A stretch of DNA of 64,000 nucleotides from Setoptus koraiensis (lineage: Eukaryota > Arthropoda): positions 62,001 to 126,000 of the forward strand of contig CM106585.1 of assembly GCA_048013815.1 (NCBI GenBank), given 5' to 3'. The notes beneath the pieces were generated by a model. The model was given only the letters and a program-made list of their open reading frames with translations, did no database searches and was not told the DNA's origin. Below are positions 22,153 to 32,199 of this stretch, piece by piece. The first letter of the stretch is position 1; every line of letters begins with the position of its first letter. Both the position numbers and the translations under genes were made by a program.

Positions 22153-23688
22153 CGTGTCTTATCTAATTTCACCATCTTAACAGATTATTGATCCAAATCG
22201 ATCAATGAGATTGATATCTGACTCATCCCATAACTAACAATAATATAATCTTTTTGACTAGCAGTCTATGTCATTTCTTGATTGCGTTGTTTCATGATGA
22301 AACGATTCAATTAACTTATAATAAACACCTATATCTAGACCACCATCTCGTCTAGAAGTGAGCTAGCTTGCCAGTTCGCGAAGCTTTGGCAATGTTGTTA
22401 CAATCTAACTTATTTTGCCAGAAAGAGAGACATAGACAGAGACTGAGAGACAGAGATAGATACATGTACATTGTAAGTCACCACTACTACTACCTCATTG
22501 GACTATATTATTTCATACAATATATAAATTGGATTTGATTCGATTGAATTAATGACGATAATGGCCGTTGACACGATGATTAATTCAATCGAATCTGATT
22601 ATTACAGCCATAAGACTGTCATTATTGGTGCTTTTGGCTATGGCGATGATGGGTCGGTGGCTATGAAGACGGAGAAGGCGAAATCTAATCAAAATCAGCA
22701 ACGTTAATACTACTCAAATAATAATAATAATAATAAAATAATTGACGTTGCGTTGAAAGCAGTAGACAATAATATCGGAATCACGCGCACTTGTCGTGAA
22801 TATCATCAATACTAATTGCGACAGCAAATTTGATATATATTTTGTCGCATTAATTTTGTTTTGTGTGATATTTGGCCCATTGGTGGCTAACAACTATACC
22901 CCTATTCTGTTTACTTGTTTACTGCTGGTGGCCGACAGATGTCATCTAGAATCTAGATGTTATTGTCAAATTGTTGATGGCTGTTGTTCTTGTTGTCGTT
23001 ACTTTTCCTATAAAATAAATAAACAACTATTATTGGTGATATTTTTTCTTTCTCTTTCTTTCTTTCTCAAGTATTATCAAACAGAGATGCAGATACCACG
23101 ACGACGTCTACAACAACAACAACAACAAACTAATAAGATACCTTAATTGAATTGAACAAGCCAAACAATAACCTAAGTGTCTCGCATTGGTGTTAATACG
23201 AGTTTGAGATAATATATTTGGAGTAATCAAACAAATTAGTACCAAAAATGATAGCATTAGCAAGAGAGAGAAACACTCAGGGTGAGAAAGCAAAAGGAAT
23301 TGAAACAGAATGAGTGAAGAACGCAACAACAAACCTGACATCTTGTCGTTTCATGTTAATTGTCGTGGCAAGGTAGCCGCTGAATTGTTAGATCAGCAAG
23401 TTTAATCAAGATGATGATCTCATTTTAATTGCACATGCACACTTACACACAAGTATATATATATATATTTATATGGGCTTCCTTAATCCAGCATTAAGTA
23501 TAAAAAATGGTTACCTCTACCATCTGATTTGTTACTAAAATCCTTGAGCAGCGACCTTGATTGGTTGTAGCGTGCAGATAACAACAATTATTTTATATTA
23601 TATATTTTCGAGAGAAGAGAGCTGTTTATATCATCAATTAATCGTTTCGATATGGACAACGAATGTCTGTATGAGAGGTCCAAAATGA
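22153..23688. other. Upstream region of the NCKX gene
   Basis: AT-rich and mostly non-coding. It holds a (CTTT)n tract near 23041-23070 and a (TA)n tract near 23455-23470. A minus-strand frame from an ATG at 23341 starts with a long hydrophobic stretch and could be a first exon of the exchanger, ending at a possible donor after 23173. Its phase does not match any acceptor I can find in the next exon, so I leave it out of the model. A Cys-rich plus-strand frame at 22796-23146 has only a GTG start and is not supported. Confidence 0.4.
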
Positions 23689-24304
23689 TTATAATGTGCA
23701 CTGAACGATTTTTGTGATGTCATCGTGGTGCTTTTTGGCAGCAACAAGTGTTGCTGTCTGTCTGTTTCGTCCATGTTTAACATATTTGACATCTTGCAGT
23801 TTGTCAACATGGAAAATTCCTAAACGGATGTCTAGTACAATTCGAGTATCAACAGCAATGAGTGAGGCGACATCACTTTTGTCGAGTGTGATGTCACCAT
23901 TAGTCATCATACAGTCGGCCACATAAGCCACTAAACACATTATTTCATTATCAGTTATGACCGTAACGGCGTGACTTGTGCAATATGAATTGTGTTACAA
24001 TATCACTCGCTTGCGGTGTCGTTGCGTAATTATAATAACTGAGTTGGGTTTGCAAATCGGTTCGCAAGTTTGTGCTGAGCAGATTAGAATGTGTCGTGAA
24101 ATATGAAGTGAAATATGAAAAGCGTGGCAACAATGTTGATATGACAATGTAATTTAAATAAATCACACGGGCTGTCTCTAACTGGGCGACACTATTCGAA
24201 CAACAGATGCCAGCCAATTCGTTGAGTTGCTGGCGCAATCTTAATAAGTTTGTCAGATGATGTCTAATTTCAATTTGAATATTCCATTCCAGGCTAGCCG
24301 ACAT
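23689..24304 (-). CDS. Unrecognised protein, probably two exons
   Basis: Two adjacent minus-strand open frames can be joined with a 76-bp GT-AG intron (exons 24304-24007 and 23930-23689; donor GTGATA, acceptor GTTTAG, phase 1) to give 179 residues. Unspliced, the first frame would end at 117 residues. The N-terminal part is helical and Leu/Gln-rich (IRHHLTNLLRLRQQLNEL). The second part is more mixed, with LDKSDVASLIAVDTRIVLDI. There is no signal peptide, no clear membrane segment and no motif I recognise. The donor is weak, so the splice is tentative. The gene lies divergent to the secreted Gln-rich protein, with about 235 bp between starts, consistent with a shared promoter. Confidence 0.4.
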
Positions 24305-24538
24305 GTTGGTAGTTTTTTAAAAAGGTTTCTACGCCCTGACCAATTGTCATTCTGCAACTTGTCGTTTCCTAATTCCACACAGTAGCGCTTCGAATCAGTT
24401 GTAAATCGTTAGTGTTTTGATTGAATCTCCCAATAGTCACAATCATTCACTATATCCATATAGACATATAGAACATATAAACGTAATATCCACATTATAT
24501 ACACCAGTAGAAAAAGCGAGTGATAATTGCTGTTAAAA

Positions 24539-26166
24539 ATGTTGTCAACTTTAGGTGAGCATTAGGCCGCGTTCGTAAACAATATCGGCAAATTCTGATT
24601 TGAAGATATTGTTTGAAAACAACACACTATTCGTGCAAACAACACAATCTTACAACTTACCTCTTTGCCCTTTCTTTGCCTTGCATTCGGACAACATTTT
24701 CATTTGCAGCATACCCGCTAGTAGCTCTAGTGCTAGTTCTGAATGCCTCTCAACTGATATTAGGCCAATTCGGAGGCCCACTACCACCGTTGCCACCTAT
24801 GCGTGGACCTGTCGGACCGGATGGCATGTTCATTGATGAGCTTGCTCCGTATGGTGGTCACCCGCCCGCAATAGTTACCGCCGGCGTTCATCATCCATCG
24901 TCAAACAATTATCCGATTGGTAAAAAAGACGAATATGAATCCAGTAGCAAAACGAAGGATGGCGACACCAAGAAGAAATCTAAAAAACAATCAGATAAGC
25001 ACAAGGAGAAAAACAAAGAATATGATAGCTCATATCCTATCGTTCGAGATCATTCCTATAGAACACACGAATCGTATGGACCAACAGAAGACAATTATAA
25101 GTACGAGCATGAGGATTACAAAGAGAAACATGGAAAAAAGGAATTCAAAACAACTACAACAACGCCAGCGCCAGGAGCATGGTCCTCTCTATCAAATGCC
25201 TGGAGTGAGTATATCAAAAGCACTGTATTCAGACCGCATTTCGTTCATTATTTTTGAATGGCATGCAACTTAACTGACTAATTGTTTGATTTTTCATCGG
25301 TATCATTTACTTAATTAGGCCGACTGTCATCATTTGGTGGAGCAAGTGACGCGAGATCGGCAAGAAGATTTCGACGTGATGTAGCGACTGGTGATGTAAT
25401 TCATGATGACAAATCACAGCAGCAACAGCAACAGCAACAATCTCAAAATCACGAACCACAAAAAGATGAGCAACAATCGATTAGTTTGGAACAGCAACCA
25501 GACACTCAGGCACAACAACAATTGCAACAGGAACTTTTGAGACAACTGCAGTTACATATGCTGCTACAAGACCCGCACCAGCTACAACAAGTACAGCAAC
25601 AACAACAGCAACAACAACAAACGGTGGCGAACGAAAAAGATGCAAAGAAAGACGAGAAGCTGACCGAAACTACACGTGTCAAGCGAAACATTCCAGAGGC
25701 TTTCCTGGGCCCGCCGGCAGCAGCACCTCATATCGACTTGCCAGCGGCAATAATTAAAGAGGTACACAAACAACAAGAACAACCACAACAGGTTATCCAG
25801 CAGCAGCAACAACAACAACAACAGGTTCAGCTACAAGAGAAGCCCGGCGTTCAGCAGATAGAACAACAACAACAACAACAGCAACAGCAGATCCAATTAA
25901 AAGAAAAACCTGGCGTTCAACAGATAGAACAACAACAGCAACAGCAACAAACATCCGTTGTTGCGCCTAGCCCATCCCTTTCGGGTGATTTGAATGCGCT
26001 AACCACCACCAATCAACAACAGCAGCAGCAACAACAGGTTGTTGTCAAAAATGATGCAACACCGGCTTATACTACTCGTGTTCATGAAACAATCAAGACA
26101 TCCATTCCAACCCAATATGTTTATCTGAAGGTGCCTAAGCATCTGATTTGTGGCGCACATTATTAA
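24539..26166 (+). CDS. Secreted low-complexity protein, Lys/Tyr-rich then Gln-rich
   Basis: Three exons fit one frame: a 16-nt first coding exon 24539-24554 (MLSTL plus one base), 24710-25204 and 25319-26166, giving 452 residues. Joining the tiny first exon creates a clean signal peptide (MLSTLAYPLVALVLVLNASQ, cleavage near LILGQ). The mature chain is Pro/Gly-rich (PLPPLPPMRGPVGPDG), then a charged Lys/Glu/Tyr/Ser stretch. A dibasic RRFRRD near residue 183 could be a furin-type cleavage site. After it come polyglutamine-dominated segments in which a QEKPGVQQIEQ-like block is repeated about twice, and a more ordinary end (YVYLKVPKHLICGAHY). No enzyme domain is seen. A cuticle, silk-like or extracellular-matrix role is conceivable but not shown. 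Confidence 0.6.
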
Positions 26167-26564
26167 TTAGGTCAATAATCAAACTGATCTACTAATGACA
26201 GATTAGCACGCATCAGTTAATAAATAATTGATGTCATTCAATTGATTGGACATAATGTCATAGCATCAAATGGTGGCTGAATAAGAAATAAAGCAAGCAA
26301 CCTCAAGTGAAGAGTGATTCTAACACTCATGCGAAGTACAAGGGTATTGTGTGTATTTTTAACAATTGAGAATGTCTAAATAAACTTTGCTTGTGAAGTG
26401 TTCAGCTAAATATAGCGACAGGTAAAAAATAGCGTCGCTTTCACATTTCTCTATTCATTTCGTTGACATGATGCACATAATCTCTTGTTTTGTTTCCTGA
26501 CAGTTTCGACGGATCTACATCGAAGTAGAACAATATTGATAGGTAGTTAATTTTCGGCTAAAAA
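26167..26564. other. Intergenic region
   Basis: AT-rich, with AATAAA-like signals near 26219 and 26286 that fit the 3' end of the Gln-rich protein gene. Nothing else recognised. Confidence 0.4.
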
Positions 26565-27269
26565 ATGATGCGAAGATTCGGCAGCTGGCTTCTGTTAGCT
26601 TGCATGCTATCCGTTGCCGTACTAGTGAGTGGACAGGAAGAAACAGTGGACAACAATGGTGATAATTCAAATGATTTCAATCGAGATCATGAATCTGAAC
26701 TAGATCCAGCGGCCGCCGCTACAACGGGTTGCTACTCCTCACGAGATATCGAGCGAGGCATGTACCTCTATGAACAATCAGATAAAGAGGAATCAGCCGA
26801 GTCTTTAGAAGCTGCAAATGAATGGTTTGATTTCACTAACATAGTAATGTTACGCTGTCTACAGCTCGTAGATCTAGACTTGTTAGATGATTTTGTGACA
26901 GAGGATATAAAACTTTTTCATGAAACAACACAATCGTTGCTTGATTTACAGCCCGATCAATTTAAGATTTTTCTAAATCTGGGCAAAGTCGGGGACGAAC
27001 CACAAGTGGCCAGCGATTACAAGATACAACATAAGCAATTATTTGATAAAGTTCTCGAAGAGAAAAATCTGAAGAGAAACGTTATAGATTTGGATTGTGT
27101 TGTTTATAACGATAAATACAAGAAACAAATGAGGAGAGCCAATAAGTGGGCCAATATAGAAAATATGTATCCTCAACAAGTATATTATCTTATGGTGTCA
27201 AACGATCGTTTATTATATCATAGTTTGGTAGCCGATGTTTGTGATGCATACTTAGACAGTGATCTATAA
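26565..27269 (+). CDS. Small secreted protein, four-cysteine, family unknown
   Basis: Intronless, 234 residues. A signal peptide (residues 1-23, hydrophobic core WLLLACMLSVAVLV) is followed by an acidic Asn/Asp/Glu-rich segment, then a helical acidic domain with four cysteines in the mature chain (CYSSRDIE, RCLQLVD, LDCVVYN, VCDAYL). I recognise no named family. It appears related to the next gene (27508-28128): both share a D-x-C-x-x-YN element and a C-terminal LM-x-x-ND-x-(R)L stretch with a Cys shortly after. The spacing of cysteines suggests two disulfides in an all-helical fold. The same orientation and adjacency fit a diverged tandem duplication. Confidence 0.6.
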   Translation: MMRRFGSWLLLACMLSVAVLVSGQEETVDNNGDNSNDFNRDHESELDPAAAATTGCYSSRDIERGMYLYEQSDKEESAESLEAANEWFDFTNIVMLRCLQLVDLDLLDDFVTEDIKLFHETTQSLLDLQPDQFKIFLNLGKVGDEPQVASDYKIQHKQLFDKVLEEKNLKRNVIDLDCVVYNDKYKKQMRRANKWANIENMYPQQVYYLMVSNDRLLYHSLVADVCDAYLDSDL

Positions 27270-27507
27270 CAATAACGGATAATAATATATCCATATTTTA
27301 TAAACAATCATCATCATTAGGTCTATACTGTACTGATACATTACATAACAACAACAACAGCATGTAAAGCCTGACAGAAGCGCGAGATGCGCTTGCATAA
27401 CTGTCGCAGTCGATAGACTATACCGGCGTCCATATCCACAGATGCTGAGATATCACTAATAAATAAAATAGACCTTTACACATTGATTGAACCAATTTCT
27501 GGTTTAG

Positions 27508-28128
27508 ATGTATCGGTTTCATTTGGTGTCAATATATTTGCTACCTCTGGCAGTATTGCTGAGATTCAACTACGTCTCTTTTGCTGATGTAACAGGCAAC
27601 AGCGATGCGATCTGTTTCAACTGGAGCGAAGTTGAACAAGCCAGGGCTATTGATACAGCAACAAAGAGAACCATGTTCATTGAAAGTATTTTCAAGAGAT
27701 GCTTGAAACAATTGAATAATAAAAAAGATGTTTACAAAGTGCCAACAAATATATTAGCGTTGGGAGACTACGTGCTGGAACTTAAAACAAATCTGAATAA
27801 CGAGGTCGGCAAAAGGGATGAGACCAATACTGGCGAATATCTTGTCAGAATGTATCATAAATCGGATACAACAAATGTGGGCATAAACATGAAACAATTC
27901 GATCTATTTTGTGATGGCTACAATGCTGACAAGTTGGATATTTTAACCCAGTGTAGCGAACTGATAACCAATTATAATTTACTGACAAATCACTTGCGTC
28001 AGTGGCAAATACTAATGAGAATGTCCGAAACTGATGCACTGCAATTGATGTTAAACAACGACAACAGATTGTTTAATGTCAACGGTTACATCATATTATG
28101 TCAGAACGTGATCAGTATCTCAATATGA
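27508..28128 (+). CDS. Small secreted protein, paralogue-like to the preceding gene
   Basis: Intronless, 206 residues from the ATG at 27508. A signal peptide (about 1-26, core LVSIYLLPLAVLL) precedes a mostly helical chain with five cysteines in the mature part (ICFNW, KRCLKQL, LFCDGYN, TQCSEL, ILCQNV). FDLFCDGYNADK and LQLMLNNDNRLFNVNG align with IDLDCVVYNDKY and YLMVSNDRLLYHS of the upstream gene, each followed by a C-terminal Cys. Identity is otherwise low, so relatedness is an inference from motif order. Function unknown; secreted helical Cys proteins of this size occur in arthropod saliva, gut and reproductive fluids. Confidence 0.55.
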   Translation: MYRFHLVSIYLLPLAVLLRFNYVSFADVTGNSDAICFNWSEVEQARAIDTATKRTMFIESIFKRCLKQLNNKKDVYKVPTNILALGDYVLELKTNLNNEVGKRDETNTGEYLVRMYHKSDTTNVGINMKQFDLFCDGYNADKLDILTQCSELITNYNLLTNHLRQWQILMRMSETDALQLMLNNDNRLFNVNGYIILCQNVISISI

Positions 28129-28501
28129 CATATTTAACATGGTTTTTTATGATCGTACAGTTTATCCAGGATCACAGAATTGGAGAGATACTTGTAAATT
28201 GCATAGTAAATGGCCGACTGATGAATCACTCAACAACGAAACTACTGTGAGCTCACTATAGAGTGTGATGTTATTCCAATTAGTAGATAAAAACAAAGAG
28301 ATAAAGTTCAATTAACTATGTTTGTTTTTTTTTAATCGTATAAAAGAGAACGACAATTGTAACGAGAAAGGAATATTCTATCATTTGTCACTACTACTAA
28401 ATGTGTCAAGTTAGTATTTCTCCTGCGCGATTCCGGAACAAAACTTTATGCCACAAATCATAAAATTATTGTAATTATTATATGTAGACGTAGAGAGACA
28501 A
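28129..28501. other. Intergenic region
   Basis: AT-rich spacer between two genes for secreted proteins. No coding or RNA feature recognised. Confidence 0.4.
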
Positions 28502-28519
28502 ATGACTAGGTGTGACATT

Positions 28520-29221
28520 ATGTTCAACGGAAGTTCTAAATTAGTTGGTTTATCGCCTGTGGCTCATGCATTCATAATTCAGTCGCTTCTTTTCATTATT
28601 CATTGTAAGCTATTCCCATGAACATGATAAGACTGATCGATATAAATTCTCAGACTAGATTAGTAATCTATATCTACAACCACAATCTATTCAGGTGAAT
28701 CAAGTGAGATCTTCAGAAGTAGCAGCTATTCTAGCAGTAGCTTGAGTGATGGAGGAGAGCGTATTACTATTTTTAAGGAATCGTCCGAAGGTACCGGCTT
28801 CAAACCTAAGACAAAATATACACAAATAGTTGAGACACCAAGGGGTACATTCGTCAATACGCAACCAACGGGCTTTGTTGAGGTATTGTCCGACAGGGAC
28901 ATTTTCACTAATAGCAGACGTAAAAACCAGAAGAATCGATTAACTGACCAAAGTCTTGGCCGTAGCACAAATAAAAATTATTACTTGCCGTATAACACCG
29001 AATCGCTATCCGACCAATATTACAGAAAGTCCAATCCTTATGCAAGGGATTTCGCAAAGGTGTTGGGAATAAAACAGGGTCATTACACTGATTTATATCA
29101 ACAAATTGACACCCCGAACAGACCACAAGAGAGTCCTCTCCAGGCTGTGCAAGAGACCCTAACATCGATAGCTCAGCAGATACAGCAAGAAGTCTCCGAT
29201 CCACTGTCCATCGGACGTTGA
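28520..29221 (+). CDS. Predicted secreted protein, two exons, family unknown
   Basis: Exon 1 is 28520-28604 and exon 2 is 28695-29221, joined through a split Cys codon across a 90-bp GT-AG intron; 203 residues. An in-frame ATG at 28502 would add six residues. The first exon encodes a signal-peptide-like N-terminus (AHAFIIQSLLFIIHC). The mature chain starts with a Ser-rich tract, then is hydrophilic: Lys/Thr/Asn-rich with scattered Tyr (KYTQIVETPRGTFVNTQPTG; YYRKSNPYARDFAKVLGIKQ) and a Gln-rich helical end. No cysteine after the signal region and no recognised domain. It continues the run of secreted-protein genes on this strand. Confidence 0.55.
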
Positions 29222-29370
29222 TTATAATATGTGAACAAATGTGATTCGAGCTATGATAGAGAGGCTTGATTTGTTTGTTGGAAAAAAATCGAAAACAACT
29301 ACTACTGCAAATTTTGTATAAGAATCATAATTAATATAATAACAAACAATGATATAGTGATAAGCTTCTA

Positions 29371-31212
29371 TTAATCATCAAGCAACTCAACGTTGAATTT
29401 TATTGCGCTCTTTCGGCAAAAATTCGCCTCCAAGGCTCTACCACCACTGTATTCAAATGTTAGAGTGGCAGTAACATTGGAGCGATATGAAGATAATGAC
29501 TGGGGTGGCTCGGTATTGTTTGACAAATTTTCCTTTAGTGGTACGCTTATCGCAGCAATCATAAGCTCTATTTCAGATTCTTGACCAATTTTAATTGGTA
29601 ACGAATCGTCTACCGAATTATTATTCCAAGATATAAGATTTACTCCGTCATTTCCAACATCTGTCAACTGGATGGATATATCACCAGAGTTGTCTTGTTG
29701 TTGTTGCGCAATAGATCTTGGTGAGGTAAAGTTTATTTTTGTGCCAACTAGTATCAAATTAATATAGTCAATATCTATTGAAGAATCGTCGGCATTCTTG
29801 AATTTCACTTTCATATTGCGCTTGTTTCCTCGTTTGACTTTGATACTGTAAATTAATACTACATAGTCTTTATTCACTTGATCCATTGGTATAAATTCAA
29901 TATGAGGCTCTGCCTCATCTTCATTATCCTGAAGTGAGACATTAATAAACTCTAAACGAGGTAACGGGGGACTAACTTCGATGATGTACTGATGAGGAAA
30001 TTTAGAATTATCAGCCAACTTGGGCAACATATCAATCTTGCAATCACTTTTTACTCCAAGTACATGAGTCGAATAACCAGATATTATTAATTTGGTATCT
30101 ACGACCGGATTCATAAGTTTTTTCTGTGATGAGCTTATGGTCTGGTCAGTTTTGGATGGGCTCTCATCTAAACTAGATTCCACAACTTTTGGCGTACCAG
30201 TAAGATGAACAGTCACACTGTTCATACTGTTATCATTTTCTGGGTCCAATCTTAAACTTTTAGGTGTTGATTCAAATGGAACTCCATCGGTAAGTAGTTT
30301 GATACCCGTAACATTTAATTCAAACGGTAGTGTATTCTTGAATTTGATCATAGTGGAGCACGGTTCATCTTGAACCCATCTGAAATCTGCAATCACTGAA
30401 TTAGACAAGGTACGCTTTGGCAGTTGACTTTGATTGTACTTATTACTGAATGGTGTAAATATAAAAGGATTTTCATCAGTAGTGTTGGGAGATGCGGAAG
30501 CACGTGATCCCCTCCTACGCATTGTTATGGGTACAGGTCTAAGAGGCATCGGCAAACTCAATGGCTCAAAATGTAGACACAATGGGAATTTAGTCAAGTT
30601 TACATTACTTATGACAGAACCATTGGGCAAGGTTAACTGAACTGGAGAGTCCTCACCACAACGAGCAGAAAACAATTCTAGTCGTTCAGCTAAATCTTTT
30701 TTCCTTTGAGTTGATAGATAACTCTCCAGAGCGTGCAGAATAAAACTCATGTGTCTGATAGCTAAAGTATCGGCTTGCATTTTTTTACTACAAGTTATTA
30801 ATTCTTCCAGTAACTGTATATGTATACCTGGCCAGAACGAGCTAGTTTGACTTCGAAGTCTTTTCTCATATTCGATTGGATCCAATGTAAGGCCATATCC
30901 ATCTAGAGACTCAAGCAGCGAATTATAACATTCTTGCCAATCTGGACTCTTCAGATGGACAGACACATATTTCAATGCGGCGAAGCGCTTGTAGAAAGCA
31001 GCCTTCCTTTTGAATCCGATACTCTGGTATAATCGCACTGCCAGATCGAGCCGCTCAATTTGTAGATCATTATCTTGTGGGAATGATGCGAATATAACAT
31101 TTTGGATGAATTCGTGAACCAGAACGTGCATAGGTCTAGTATCGTTTGCTGCCTGGGTAAAATCGTAATTCTGTTGTGACTTTTTGCTACCCCTCAAACT
31201 CATCTTGTTCAT
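29371..31212 (-). CDS. TRAPPC9: TRAPPC9 (Trs120/NIBP) homologue, short form
   Basis: A single open frame of 613 residues. TRAPPC9 is a scaffold subunit of the TRAPPII tethering complex/Rab GEF at the Golgi and endosomes. Recognisable stretches are YQSIGFKRKAAFYKRFAALK, a WQECYNSLLESLDGYGLTLD block, ADTLAIRHMSFILHALESYL and FIFTPFSNKYNQ. An Ig-like region follows with DFRWVQDEPCSTMIKFKNTL and PFELNVTGIKLLTDGVPFES. Human TRAPPC9 has about 1150 residues; this frame begins near human residue ~280 and ends before the C-terminal Ig-like domains. Either this is a genuinely short homologue or exons lie outside the frame. I saw none in the 122 bp upstream before PIGP, nor downstream before 29221. Confidence 0.85.
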   Translation of the reverse strand: MNKMSLRGSKKSQQNYDFTQAANDTRPMHVLVHEFIQNVIFASFPQDNDLQIERLDLAVRLYQSIGFKRKAAFYKRFAALKYVSVHLKSPDWQECYNSLLESLDGYGLTLDPIEYEKRLRSQTSSFWPGIHIQLLEELITCSKKMQADTLAIRHMSFILHALESYLSTQRKKDLAERLELFSARCGEDSPVQLTLPNGSVISNVNLTKFPLCLHFEPLSLPMPLRPVPITMRRRGSRASASPNTTDENPFIFTPFSNKYNQSQLPKRTLSNSVIADFRWVQDEPCSTMIKFKNTLPFELNVTGIKLLTDGVPFESTPKSLRLDPENDNSMNSVTVHLTGTPKVVESSLDESPSKTDQTISSSQKKLMNPVVDTKLIISGYSTHVLGVKSDCKIDMLPKLADNSKFPHQYIIEVSPPLPRLEFINVSLQDNEDEAEPHIEFIPMDQVNKDYVVLIYSIKVKRGNKRNMKVKFKNADDSSIDIDYINLILVGTKINFTSPRSIAQQQQDNSGDISIQLTDVGNDGVNLISWNNNSVDDSLPIKIGQESEIELMIAAISVPLKENLSNNTEPPQSLSSYRSNVTATLTFEYSGGRALEANFCRKSAIKFNVELLDD

Positions 31213-31334
31213 TGGATTGTTTATATTTGTTATATAATAGAGTTATTTTTGGTATTTTTGTTGTTTGTTAGATCGCTGTTTGAATAAATAGCTCACTGAA
31301 GATTAGTAAATTACCAACACAAATGGCAGTAGCT

Positions 31335-31778
31335 CTAAAATTCTAGATAAAGGATTTGCGAGACATAAGCTGATGGCAGATCAGAAATGGGTGCTATTTG
31401 TTTAGAGTTACGCATTGATTGCCTATCAGTGCACTGATTATTATGATGATTATGATGCTGCTGATGACGATAGTTGTGGTGGTCCCTCAAATTGCGAGCA
31501 AAACTATCTGTGACTGTTTGTCTTGCCTCTGGATTTGGTATATGTAAGTAATTGTATAGTGGCTCTATAATTGCCATAGATATAAAAATAATACTACAGA
31601 CAGTTATAGGCACTGTTATGGCCAGGTGCTTCGGGGGTAAATAATTCAGGCCAATAGCATAAAAGACTGTATCAGGTGTGAAAGCCCATAACAGATATAG
31701 GATACAAAGTAAATTTGAGGTGAGATGTAAGGCGAAACCATAAATACTCCTGGCCGAACTTTGCTGATCTATTAACAT
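31335..31778 (-). CDS. PIGP: PIG-P, subunit of GPI-GlcNAc transferase
   Basis: Single exon, 147 residues (human PIG-P is 134-158). It is a small ER membrane subunit of the enzyme that starts GPI-anchor synthesis by transferring GlcNAc to phosphatidylinositol. Two transmembrane helices are visible (about 15-33 and 51-70). The family pattern is clear: SIYGFALHLTSNLLCILYLL then WAFTPD, IGLNYLPPKHLAITVP and, at the end, PISDLPSAYVSQILY. A His/Asn-rich insertion of about 20 residues before the last motif is not usual. It sits between TRAPPC9 and LAGE3 on the same strand, with about 120-160 bp between genes. Confidence 0.88.
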   Translation of the reverse strand: MLIDQQSSARSIYGFALHLTSNLLCILYLLWAFTPDTVFYAIGLNYLPPKHLAITVPITVCSIIFISMAIIEPLYNYLHIPNPEARQTVTDSFARNLRDHHNYRHQQHHNHHNNQCTDRQSMRNSKQIAPISDLPSAYVSQILYLEF

Positions 31779-31938
31779 GGGGGCACGTACTTGATTTATA
31801 CCTAATTTATCGCCTCTATTTGTTGTATGTGCGTGTGTGGCGTGTGTTTATGTACGTGTGTGTCATGTGTAAGATGTGTAATAGTGGTGGTGGTAATATG
31901 AATCTCAATAATAGTGACCTTATAACACGAACTTAAGA

Positions 31939-32199
31939 CTAGTTTGTTTGGTTGAACTTTTCGATGGTTTGTTGAACAAGAATTAGTGTTTCAATAATAT
32001 TATTCAAACTAATACGCAATCGTGTGATATCCTGTGCCTCAATGGTGATCGACAACTCGTTTTTGTCTGTTTCTATTGAACGCTTAATAGCCAAAGGATT
32101 TGGAACCTGATCGGCGGATAGAGAATTCTTGGCTATATTAGCCAGTGATTCAGTTTTAAATGGCACTCGTAGCGTAACAGTATTAATCCGTTCATCCAT
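31939..32199 (-). CDS. LAGE3: LAGE3/Pcc1-like subunit of the KEOPS/EKC complex
   Basis: 86 residues from the ATG at 32199 (upstream codons in frame lack an ATG). Pcc1/LAGE3 proteins are 80-140 residue alpha/beta dimers that help KEOPS make the t6A37 modification of ANN-decoding tRNAs. The family signature is visible: a first strand TLRVPFKTESLANIAKNSLS, the middle VPNPLAIKRSIETDKNELSI, and DITRLRISLNNIIETLILVQ as the last helix with the conserved R-x-S-x-N. Size and organisation match the family in full. Confidence 0.85.
   Translation of the reverse strand: MDERINTVTLRVPFKTESLANIAKNSLSADQVPNPLAIKRSIETDKNELSITIEAQDITRLRISLNNIIETLILVQQTIEKFNQTN

Noticed and set aside
22796-23146. Cys-rich, hydrophobic 116-codon plus-strand frame
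   Set aside because: It starts at GTG, with no ATG in frame except near its end, and runs into CTTT and CAA repeats.
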